64,000 nt of DNA from Pedobacter sp. (GTDB lineage Bacteria; Bacteroidota; Bacteroidia; Sphingobacteriales; Sphingobacteriaceae). Location of the stretch: NCBI GenBank assembly GCA_008015505.1, contig SSFR01000014.1, positions 1 through 64,000 of the forward strand, read 5' to 3'. The notes under the pieces are model-generated. The model did no database searches and was not told the DNA's origin. It was given only the letters and a program-made list of their open reading frames with translations. Below, one piece after another: positions 33,709 to 41,859 of this stretch. A program made the translations under genes and the position numbers. Every line of letters begins with the position of its first letter. The stretch's first letter is position 1.

Positions 33709-35502
33709 GTGAAAGAATTAGGATACCTCAATAAGTTCTTATACAAATACCGCGGACAACTAGTTCCAGGTATCCTATTTGTTATCATCTCTAACCTTTT
33801 TGGTGTACTACCCGCCCAAGTAGTCCGAACAACATTTAACCTCATTGAAGAAAATATTAGTATTTATAAGCTTTTTAATGGATTCGAGCGTCAGCAAATT
33901 ATCTATAATCTATTCGGTTATAGCTTATTACTTTTTGGAATCACTATCCTCCTACTAGCGCTACTGCGTGGACTATTTCTATTTTTTATGCGACAAACGA
34001 TTATTCTCATGTCGAGGCATATTGAGTATGATCTAAAAAATGAAATCTATCAGCATTATCAGCAACTATCTATCGCTTTTTATCGCCGCAATAACACCGG
34101 TGATTTAATGAATCGTGTCACTGAAGATGTGAGTCAAGTACGCATGTATCTCGGTCCCGCAATCATGTATATGATCAATATCATTACACTTTCTTTATTG
34201 GTGATGTATGCCATGTTCAGTGTTAATACACCATTAGCTATTTATTGCTTGATCCCTCTACCCATCCTAGTATTAAGCATTTACTATGTCACAACAGCGA
34301 TTAGTTCTCATAGCCGAGAGATTCAACAACAACTCTCCAAACTCTCTTCCTTTGTCCAGGAAACTTTTTCAGGCATTCGCATAATCAAAGCTTATGTACG
34401 CGAAGCAGACGTCAAACAAAAGTTTGCAAAAGAGAGTGAAAATTACAAATCTCATTCCATGGACTTAGTACGTGTTCAAGCACTCTTTTTCCCAATAATG
34501 ATGCTATTAGTCGGAATGAGTACCATTATCACCATTTATGTAGGTGGAATGGAAGTTATACGAGGGAACATCACCACGGGCAATATTGCCGAATTTGTGG
34601 TCTATGTCAATCAGCTAACTTTCCCCATTATTTCATTGGGATGGGTTATTTCACTAATTCAACGCGCAGCGGCCTCGCAAAAACGAATTAATGAATTTTT
34701 AAAAACCAGGCCTGAAATTCGTTCCAAAGAAGAACCGATTGGAGTAGAACCACACATACTTCAAGGACATATTCAATTCAAGGGCGTTAGTTTTTTATAT
34801 CCAGATACAGGTATTTGGGCCCTAAAAGAACTTAGTTTAGAGATCAAGCCGGGTGAATTTATAGCTATTATTGGTAGAACAGGATCAGGAAAAACAACCT
34901 TAGCTAGTTTATTAATGCGCATGTATGACGTAACTACAGGCGATATTTTAATCGATGACAAACTCATTACTGAACTCAACCTAAGGCATTATCGAGATCA
35001 AATTGGATTTGTGCCGCAAGAGGTCCTTCTTTTTTCGGATACTATACGCAATAATGTCTCTTTCGGACTAGACCAGTCAACAGATAAACAAATTGAACAG
35101 GCTGCAAAAGATGCAGCAGTCTACCAAAATATTATTGGGTTTGAAGAGGGGTTTAATACCTTGATTGGCGAACGAGGAGTCACACTTTCTGGTGGACAAA
35201 AACAACGCCTATCAATTGCCAGGGCAATTATCAAGAAACCTCAACTACTCATCTTCGACGATTGTCTTTCGGCGATAGATACCAAAACGGAAGAAGAAAT
35301 CCTACAAAACCTGGGGCGAATAATGAAAGGGAAAACAAGTATTTTAATTTCACACCGTATTTCTACGATCAAAAATGCCGATAAAATAATTGTCCTCGAC
35401 CAAGGCCGAATCATTGAACAAGGCAATCACCAGCAACTAATTGCTAACCGAAAACACTATTTCGAGCTTTATCATAAGCAATTGTTGGAAGAGGAGATAT
35501 GA
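33709..35502 (+). CDS. MsbA-like ABC exporter half-transporter (permease fused to ATPase)
   Basis: The 597-residue protein joins a six-helix exporter membrane domain (about residues 1-330) to an ATPase domain. The ATPase has Walker A GRTGSGKTT at 389-397, signature LSGGQKQR starting at 493, Walker B LLIFDDCLSAID and the switch His in LISHRIST. Note that the residue after the Walker B Asp is Asp (FDDC) where Glu is usual, so ATP hydrolysis in this copy may be slow. This happens in some exporters that pair with an active partner, but no partner gene is adjacent. The start is GTG, 36 bp after bioD. Confidence 0.92.
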   Translation: MKELGYLNKFLYKYRGQLVPGILFVIISNLFGVLPAQVVRTTFNLIEENISIYKLFNGFERQQIIYNLFGYSLLLFGITILLLALLRGLFLFFMRQTIILMSRHIEYDLKNEIYQHYQQLSIAFYRRNNTGDLMNRVTEDVSQVRMYLGPAIMYMINIITLSLLVMYAMFSVNTPLAIYCLIPLPILVLSIYYVTTAISSHSREIQQQLSKLSSFVQETFSGIRIIKAYVREADVKQKFAKESENYKSHSMDLVRVQALFFPIMMLLVGMSTIITIYVGGMEVIRGNITTGNIAEFVVYVNQLTFPIISLGWVISLIQRAAASQKRINEFLKTRPEIRSKEEPIGVEPHILQGHIQFKGVSFLYPDTGIWALKELSLEIKPGEFIAIIGRTGSGKTTLASLLMRMYDVTTGDILIDDKLITELNLRHYRDQIGFVPQEVLLFSDTIRNNVSFGLDQSTDKQIEQAAKDAAVYQNIIGFEEGFNTLIGERGVTLSGGQKQRLSIARAIIKKPQLLIFDDCLSAIDTKTEEEILQNLGRIMKGKTSILISHRISTIKNADKIIVLDQGRIIEQGNHQQLIANRKHYFELYHKQLLEEEI

Positions 35503-35551
35503 AGATCCTCTCCTCTCGTTCTAAAAATAATACCAAAATAATTCTCCAAGC

Positions 35552-36786
35552 TTACTCTGTGGTAGATGGTCGTTTTGGAGTAGATGGTACTTGGCCCGGG
35601 TGGGTTTCCTTATAGTGTCGCAAAATAATACGTTCTATAATACAAGAGAAAACATTATAAGATTCGGCACTTGGATGTGCAGCTATCCAACCTTTTTTTA
35701 CAAAAAGCTGCATGAGTTGATCTAAAGTCATCTCTGAACCTTCAAACTGAACTATCGTTCCTTTCTCTGCCTCGAACAAGGTTCTTAAAGTATTTACCCT
35801 AGTCACGTTCCAATAAATATTAGGGTGATCAGCAGGCCCTACAAGTTCTTTTTTGCAATACGACAAGGGAGTAAAGTGCTATTGATGTCGCCCTGCATAA
35901 TACCTAGCTAAAATCCCATAAGCATATCTTCTCCCCCAGAAACCATATAACCCGGATAAATAGTCTCGCCACTTCTATCCAAAAATGGTGCTCGAACAGA
36001 TACGAATTGCTGTGCTGGAGAATTCAAATCGTCTTTCCCAATCGGATCTAACTCACTAAATGGTAGTGGCACGGGCTGCCGCGTTGGATAACCAACACCG
36101 TACCCCGCGACAAACTTTTGTGTATGATTGTGTATTTCATTTATGATTGATTCAATCTCTGGACGAGTATGCCTAGTTTCTTCCGTTTGAACAACATCTT
36201 GATCCATAAGTATAATCCTACTGGGGCGATATTCAAGCGCGTCGGCAAAATGTAAAGCAGCTAATCGAGCTGCCCCAAATCCAGTCAATAACCCACACTT
36301 CCATCCAATGAGTCGCATATTTTTATATCTACTCAATATATTCTCAAGCGCCTTGGCATAAGGCCCATAATCATCCATATGAACGAGTAGATAAACGGGC
36401 TCATCACGCACAATAGCCGGATGCCAAGCCAGACTATAATCTTTACTTAGTTCTTGTACTAGCTTATTGGCACTACCCCCACTGATCACAATAATGGGCA
36501 CGGTCTTTGCGCTAAAATGGCCCATCCGGTGAGAAAACTCATAGTCTTGGAATGAAAATCAAATACGACCACCAGCAATATCAGCCATTTGACGACACAC
36601 TTGTATCCGTTTTTGTAGTACCATGCCCATACTAGAAACAGCCGACTCATCCTGGCCTTTGGGAACAAGAACTGGAGCATACTTGCAAGTTGCTCTCGTT
36701 TCTTTATTTACCCAGGATGAATTAGCCTCTAAAAGGATGGCCTCCTGCGCTTTCGATGTTATTTTCGATACTACTTTATTCAGCAC
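35552..36786 (-). pseudogene. Decayed gene, possibly a GT-A-type glycosyltransferase
   Basis: Three minus-strand pieces make up one former protein of about 410 residues. Piece one (GTG at 36786) and piece two (to 35908) are in the same frame, split by a TGA at 36559-36561. Piece two ends at a TAG (35908-35910), after which the same frame continues (LGIMQGDIN) until a one-base shift near 35865-35880 moves into the third piece (KKELVGPADHPNIYWNV). So it carries two in-frame stops and a frameshift. Two motifs hint at function: RIILMDQDVV, like the metal-binding DxD region, and VSGGEDMLMG, like the GGED motif near the base of GT-A glycosyltransferases. The family is not recognised with certainty. 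No insertion sequence lies close by. Confidence 0.7.
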
Positions 36787-36846
36787 TATTTTTCAATCAT
36801 TCATTATCACAAACTATTTTTATAGTATTATACCTTACTGAAGCAC

Positions 36847-37668
36847 TTATTTAAAACTCCTAACCAAACTCGTATGCAAAGTATGGGGTGCCCAATATCC
36901 ACTAGCAATAATCCTACGAATAGTAAATAAAGGGTCCTTTTCATCCCGTTTCTCAGCCAATTGAAAAGCAGCTATAAAGCCTCGTTTCTTTAGCTCCGGA
37001 ATAGCTTGTGGATTCCACAGACCAAAGGGATAAGCAAAATACTTGATTGGCTTCCCAGTAATTTCTTGTAGTTGTTTAGTTGGTTTGTCGATCTGAATCA
37101 TCCAATCATTTCCCTGATATTTTTTCACATTATGATGATCCCAAGTATGACTACCAATTACATGCCCTGCATCAGACAATTGCTTCACTTGGTCCTTGCT
37201 CATATAATTTTTTCGTCCCAAAGAGACTGTCATAATAAAAAAAACACCCTTGAACCCATATTGCTTCATGGTAGGAGCAGCAATGGTAAACTGATCCAAG
37301 TCAGTATCATCAAAAGTGAGCATGATTGGTTTGGAAGGCAATTTGGTCCCATAATTTAAATAGTCATACAACTGATCAGGTAAGATGGTATGATAACCAC
37401 TATCAGCTAGCATTTTCATGTGTGCCTTGAAAGTAGCAATGGGAATAATATAATCCTTGCTCACCTTAGAATCACTTGGTTTCCAATCGCGTATTTGATG
37501 ATAACACAAAATAGGAACCTGTGGCCTAGATAGCACTGTAATGGCTGCAGCTAGCGGTTTTTGTTGATGCCCATTTGTTCTTGAAGCGCTCACCTGAGCC
37601 CAAGTATTTACACTAACTAAAGAAATACCACAACAAAGGACATAAGAGATGATCTTTTTCTTAAGCAT
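36847..37668 (-). CDS. Secreted polysaccharide deacetylase (NodB-like)
   Basis: The 273-residue protein starts with a signal peptide ending NTWAQ. The NodB domain spans about residues 50-255. TFDDTDLDQF carries the catalytic and metal-binding Asp pair, SHTWDHH the two metal His, and FAYPFGLWN the later conserved strand. Such enzymes remove N-acetyl groups from chitin-like, peptidoglycan or exopolysaccharide chains. It stands alone between the decayed gene and a repeat copy, so no pathway can be assigned. Confidence 0.9.
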   Translation of the reverse strand: MLKKKIISYVLCCGISLVSVNTWAQVSASRTNGHQQKPLAAAITVLSRPQVPILCYHQIRDWKPSDSKVSKDYIIPIATFKAHMKMLADSGYHTILPDQLYDYLNYGTKLPSKPIMLTFDDTDLDQFTIAAPTMKQYGFKGVFFIMTVSLGRKNYMSKDQVKQLSDAGHVIGSHTWDHHNVKKYQGNDWMIQIDKPTKQLQEITGKPIKYFAYPFGLWNPQAIPELKKRGFIAAFQLAEKRDEKDPLFTIRRIIASGYWAPHTLHTSLVRSFK

Positions 37669-37707
37669 AATTGATTTTTAAATAGATGTTCGAGGATATT
37701 TGACTTT

Positions 37708-37867
37708 GAGCCAGTCTAAAGTTTATTTTATTTCATTCTTTTGGTTCTTTTGGGCTGTAATTTCGTTGGATTTTTCGCAATAGTCTCCCACTATTGCTCC
37801 AAAACCCGCTTCATTTCGCTCAAAAATAACCGGCAATTATTTCTTAAAATAAGCTTTAGACCAGCTC
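37708..37867 (+). repeat. Dispersed ~160-bp intergenic repeat, copy 4
   Basis: The copy lies between the deacetylase and HMG-CoA lyase genes. The ends are GAGCCAGTCTAAAGTTTATT and AATAAGCTTTAGACCAGCTC. The central hairpin is CAATAG/CTATTG. Together with copy 3 it is the best-preserved member. Confidence 0.9.
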
Positions 37868-37880
37868 TTTAAGATCTCGT

Positions 37881-38729
37881 TTAAATAAAAACTTCCGATG
37901 AAAATTCCATCGCTTCTTGCCATTTGATTTGGTTCAATTTTAAATCTTCACCTTGACTTTCCAGATAGCGAATTACGTGCTCCGTAGCTATATTCCCCAC
38001 CAATTTATCATCAGCCATTGGACAACCGCCGTATCCTTTCAATGCCGAATCAAACCGCTTACAACCACTTTGGTAAGCTGCCTCTATTTTTTCTTTCCAA
38101 GTGTCAATAGCGCTGTGAAGATGAACTCCAAACTCAACTTGAGGAAACTGTTTGACCAGGGGTGGAAAAATAGCCCGAATTTTAGCTGGAGTAGATACAC
38201 CAATCGTATCAGCAAGTGCTAAAATTTGCACCCCTAGTTCCACCAATTGAGTAGTCCAATGTGCTAGTAATTCAACATTCCAAGGATCATCGTAAGGATT
38301 ACCAAAACCCATAGATAAGTACACTACTGCTGTTTTTCCGTACTTATTGCACAGCTCCATCATTTCTTCAACCATAACCAAGGATTGCGCTATGGTTGAA
38401 TTCGTATTGCGCTGCTGAAAGGTTTCCGACACCGAAAATGGAAATCCCAAATAAGTGATCGCTTCATGCTGAATGGCCTCTTGTACTCCCCTGAGATTAG
38501 CCACAATTGCCAATAGCCTTGAAGATGACGACGAAAGATCCAACCGGTCTAAAACAGCCAATGTATCGCGCATTTGAGGAATAGCCTTGGCTGAAACAAA
38601 ACTTCCAAAGTCGATGGTATCAAACCCAACCTGTAAAAGTAGATTGATGTATTTGACCTTTATTTCTGTGGGAATAAAATGAGATAGGCCTTGCATAGCA
38701 TCTCTTGGGCACTCTATTAATTTAATCAT
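37881..38729 (-). CDS. Hydroxymethylglutaryl-CoA lyase
   Basis: The enzyme splits HMG-CoA into acetoacetate and acetyl-CoA, the last step of leucine breakdown. The 282-residue protein has the catalytic start ECPRDAMQG (Arg8-Asp9), the FGSFVS strand, LADTIGVSTP, the metal-binding FGVHLHS and the late GGCPMADDKLVGN. The GCP with its conserved Cys is the family's catalytic-cysteine signature. It lies 20 bp downstream of the NDH-2-like gene on the same strand. Confidence 0.93.
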   Translation of the reverse strand: MIKLIECPRDAMQGLSHFIPTEIKVKYINLLLQVGFDTIDFGSFVSAKAIPQMRDTLAVLDRLDLSSSSSRLLAIVANLRGVQEAIQHEAITYLGFPFSVSETFQQRNTNSTIAQSLVMVEEMMELCNKYGKTAVVYLSMGFGNPYDDPWNVELLAHWTTQLVELGVQILALADTIGVSTPAKIRAIFPPLVKQFPQVEFGVHLHSAIDTWKEKIEAAYQSGCKRFDSALKGYGGCPMADDKLVGNIATEHVIRYLESQGEDLKLNQIKWQEAMEFSSEVFI

Positions 38730-38749
38730 AGTAGCTACTGCAGTGATTT

Positions 38750-40048
38750 TTATTTGGCACTTGTATCTTCCGTCCTAGAAGTCCGACTAAAGGGACGAAT
38801 GATTAAACGCGTTCCACGGTCGTAACTGAAATAGCTCCACATCCAATTCACAAACGTGACTACTTTATTTCTAAACCCAACCAACGACATCAAATGAACA
38901 AACATCCAAACAAACCAAGCAAATATGCCCTGAAATCGAATGCGACCGATATCTACCACTGCCTTATTTCGTCCAACAGTTGCCATAGAGCCTTTATCAA
39001 AATAGATGAAGCCATCTAATGGTTTACCGCGTAATAGTTTTAGCAAATTTGCAGCCAGCATTTTCCCTTGCTGAATAGCCACAGGCGCTACACAAGGGTG
39101 ACCATTGGGATATTTATCTGTTGTCATAGCAGCTACATCCCCGATAGCAAAAATATTTTCGAGCCCCTCTACTCGATTATAAGTATCCACCTTAATTCTG
39201 TTTCCTCGGGCAATACCTATTTCAGGAATTCCTTCTGGAACAGCTCCTTTAATTCCTGCCGACCATATCACATTTTGGGTATGAATAGTTTCTCCAGTAG
39301 ATAACCGAATTGTAGCCCCATCGTACCCCTCTACACGAGCATCGGTATATACCTTAACTCCCATTTTCTTTAAAAATCTCTCAGATTCACTGGATGCCTG
39401 TTCAGACATTGTGCCCAGGAGTTTTGAAGATCCTTCAATAAGGTAGATATGGACTTGTTGAATGGATAGTTCGGGATAATCTGTCGGTAAAATATGCATC
39501 CTCAACTCAGCCAAAGCCCCCGAAAGTTCAACACCTGTTGGTCCACCACCAACAATCACGAAGTGAAGCAAAGCACTTTTCCGAACAGGATCAGACTCGA
39601 TTAGTGCCTCTTCTAGGTTTTGCAATAGCAAACTACGTAGATTCAATGCCTCTGGTATCGTTTTCATGGGCATAGCAAAGTGTTCTACCTCCTGCTGACC
39701 AAAAAAATTGGTATTTGAGCCCGTTGCAATAACTAGATAATCATAATTAATCGGACCAATGGTTGTATCCAACACCCGCTGACTTGGAATTATTTTCTTC
39801 AGCTCAGTCATGCGAAACGTGAAATTCTGCTGCCCCTTAAAAATTTTACGCAATGGGAAAGCAATCGAATCAGCTTCCAAACCCGCAGTAGCCACCTGAT
39901 AAAGCAAGGGCTGAAACGTATGATAGTTATGCCTGTCCAGCATCAAAATTTGGACAGGTTTGTTTCTGAGCCTCTTAGCAAGTTCTATTCCTCCAAATCC
40001 ACCTCCCACAATCACTACTAGAGGAATTTTATTAGAATAATTAGTCAT
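38750..40048 (-). CDS. Type II NADH dehydrogenase-like NAD(P)/FAD oxidoreductase
   Basis: The 432-residue protein has an FAD-binding Rossmann motif VVIVGGGFGGIELAKRL near the start and a second one, VIVGGGPTGVELSGALAEL, near residue 165. A late FAD-contact motif reads IFAIGDVAAM. Near the C-terminus hydrophobic stretches (FAWFVWMFVHLMSLVGF) fit the membrane-bound type II NADH:quinone dehydrogenases. It should pass electrons from NADH to the quinone pool without pumping protons. It is followed by the HMG-CoA lyase gene and preceded by the ferredoxin gene. Confidence 0.9.
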   Translation of the reverse strand: MTNYSNKIPLVVIVGGGFGGIELAKRLRNKPVQILMLDRHNYHTFQPLLYQVATAGLEADSIAFPLRKIFKGQQNFTFRMTELKKIIPSQRVLDTTIGPINYDYLVIATGSNTNFFGQQEVEHFAMPMKTIPEALNLRSLLLQNLEEALIESDPVRKSALLHFVIVGGGPTGVELSGALAELRMHILPTDYPELSIQQVHIYLIEGSSKLLGTMSEQASSESERFLKKMGVKVYTDARVEGYDGATIRLSTGETIHTQNVIWSAGIKGAVPEGIPEIGIARGNRIKVDTYNRVEGLENIFAIGDVAAMTTDKYPNGHPCVAPVAIQQGKMLAANLLKLLRGKPLDGFIYFDKGSMATVGRNKAVVDIGRIRFQGIFAWFVWMFVHLMSLVGFRNKVVTFVNWMWSYFSYDRGTRLIIRPFSRTSRTEDTSAK

Positions 40049-40087
40049 ATTTCTTCAGGTAAGAATTCAAGATTTTTCAAGCCCCCA

Positions 40088-40402
40088 TCACTCACCACAG
40101 ATGCGAAATATCATACCATTCATCTCCTCACTAATTCGCAGCTGACAGGCCAATCGACTGTCAAAAGCAGCGTCTGGCAAAGTATCAAGCATATCCATTT
40201 CCTCATTCCCAGCTGGAGGAAGTTCATCATATCCTTCGAGCACTTGCACATGACAGGTAGCACATAAAGCAATTCCTCCACAGGTTGCCAGGATTGGGTA
40301 GTCAGATGCTTTTAAAACCTCCATCAAGCTTAAGTTCACATCAGTAGGAACCTCAATAGCCTGTTTCTCCCCGTTCCGATCTTCAATAGTAATGGTGATC
40401 AT
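40088..40402 (-). CDS. Plant/adrenodoxin-type 2Fe-2S ferredoxin
   Basis: The 104-residue protein carries the cluster-binding cysteines Cys41, Cys47, Cys50 and Cys86 in the pattern Cx5Cx2C plus a distant Cys, as in adrenodoxin-like [2Fe-2S] proteins. It starts directly after the reductase gene ends (adjacent bases), so the two are cotranscribed and likely work together. The physiological acceptor is not shown. Confidence 0.93.
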   Translation of the reverse strand: MITITIEDRNGEKQAIEVPTDVNLSLMEVLKASDYPILATCGGIALCATCHVQVLEGYDELPPAGNEEMDMLDTLPDAAFDSRLACQLRISEEMNGMIFRICGE

Positions 40403-41407
40403 CTAGAATGCATTAACTCCATAAACTGTGGTGTATTTAAAACTTAATTTTTGATCCGGATAAACATATTTAAATGCACTTTGTACCATCAAAGCCCCCT
40501 CATGAAAACCACATAGTATCAACTTTAATTTTCCTGGATAGGTATTGATATCACCTATGGCATAAATGCCTTCAATATTTGTCGAATAATCAAATGTATC
40601 AACCTCAATAGCCGATTTATCAATATTTAATCCCCAATTGGCAATAGGCCCCAGCTTGGGACTCAAACCAAAAAGTGGAATTAGATAGTCAGCTTTGATC
40701 GAGTTTTTCACCTTATCTCGCCCCATGAAAGAAACTTCCTCGAGCTGGTCAGCACCAGAAACATCCACCAAATTGGATTGTAGAATTAAATCGATAGCCC
40801 CATCACGAGCTAATTCAAATACTTTTTCAGCAGAATCGGGTGCACCTCTAAAGGTATCTCCTCGGTGGATCAGCGTCACTCGCTCAGCTACATTAGATAA
40901 AAATATGGTCCAGTCTAAGGCAGAGTCACCACCACCAGCTAATACCACTTTTTTCGCACGGAAATGCTCGGGATTCTTCACCATATATTCCACCCCTTTA
41001 CCTTCAAATTGGGACAAGCCTTCCACATCTGGCTTACGTGGTTCAAAGCACCCCAAACCTCCTGCAATAACCACTACCGAAGCATGCACCAAGGTTCCAT
41101 CACTAGTACCCACTAAATAGGAGCCATCATCTTGTTTAGCTAATGTCTCTACGCGTTCACCCAATGTAAATTGGGGTTTAAATGGGGCAATTTGCTCCAT
41201 CAATCGATCAACTAATTCTTGAGCTTTGATATCGGGGTAACCTGGTATGTCATAAATGGGTTTATGCGGGTAAATTTCTGATAATTGACCACCAACCTGT
41301 GGCAAAGTGTCAATTAAATGACAACGCATTTTTAATAAACCTGCTTCAAAAACAGCAAACAGCCCTACTGGCCCCGCACCGATAATACATATATCTGTTT
41401 GAATCAT
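40403..41407 (-). CDS. Ferredoxin-NADP reductase, thioredoxin-reductase-like type
   Basis: The 334-residue flavoprotein has GAGPVGLFAVFEAGL near the N-terminus for FAD, a second Rossmann motif VVLAGGGDSALDWTIFL near residue 155 for NADPH, and IYAIGDINTYPGKLKLILCGFHEGAL near the C-terminus. It lacks the CxxC redox pair of thioredoxin reductases, as expected for this ferredoxin-NADP reductase type. It is the first gene of a unit with the ferredoxin gene, which begins at the next base after its stop. Confidence 0.93.
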   Translation of the reverse strand: MIQTDICIIGAGPVGLFAVFEAGLLKMRCHLIDTLPQVGGQLSEIYPHKPIYDIPGYPDIKAQELVDRLMEQIAPFKPQFTLGERVETLAKQDDGSYLVGTSDGTLVHASVVVIAGGLGCFEPRKPDVEGLSQFEGKGVEYMVKNPEHFRAKKVVLAGGGDSALDWTIFLSNVAERVTLIHRGDTFRGAPDSAEKVFELARDGAIDLILQSNLVDVSGADQLEEVSFMGRDKVKNSIKADYLIPLFGLSPKLGPIANWGLNIDKSAIEVDTFDYSTNIEGIYAIGDINTYPGKLKLILCGFHEGALMVQSAFKYVYPDQKLSFKYTTVYGVNAF

Positions 41408-41800
41408 AAATTCTTATTCCTGATTTTAAAATTTTTCTTGACGTATCTTTTTGTTCGACATCTTTTGATAAAGAATTAGATACGCTTCGTGAAAAATGGT
41501 GATGCAAATTTAAAGTTTAAAACAAATAAGTTTTAAATCTTATTATGAACAAGATGAGACAAGACTCACCTCAGAATTGCTTGTGAATGATCTTTTTCAG
41601 CCATCGTTTCTAAAGCAACTAATTGTATTTTCATATGGTTTATAAACTCTACTATTTTATACACTAATTGACGGTAATGAAAATTCCATTTTCAACAAGT
41701 TATTTATACCGAACTCTGTATGCTTTGTTGATTGGGCAGATTTCATGTTGTTAATCAAGCTTTGACCATACTTGTCTACTGTATTTAATTCTAAATGCCT
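41408..41800. other. About 390-bp stretch without a recognisable gene
   Basis: Between the ferredoxin-reductase start and the secDF terminator nothing convincing was found. On the minus strand there are two tiny open frames of 29 and 22 codons with unremarkable products and no known motif. They could be relics of a lost gene, but no family could be matched. Confidence 0.5.
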
Positions 41801-41848
41801 ATTAATGAAAAATGGCTTTAAATTAATTTAAAGCCATTTTTCATTAAT
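41801..41848 (-). terminator. 48-bp perfect palindrome, terminator of secDF
   Basis: The sequence ATTAATGAAAAATGGCTTTA... is a perfect 24 + 24 palindrome with a TTTTT run in its arm, 11 bp after the secDF stop. It can fold into a very long hairpin and probably ends transcription. Confidence 0.75.
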
Positions 41849-41859
41849 AAAATTCAATG

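Noticed and set aside
36486..36680. 64-codon minus-strand frame overlapping the decayed gene
   Set aside because: It overlaps the join between two pieces that share another frame, and its product lacks family features, so it is a shadow.
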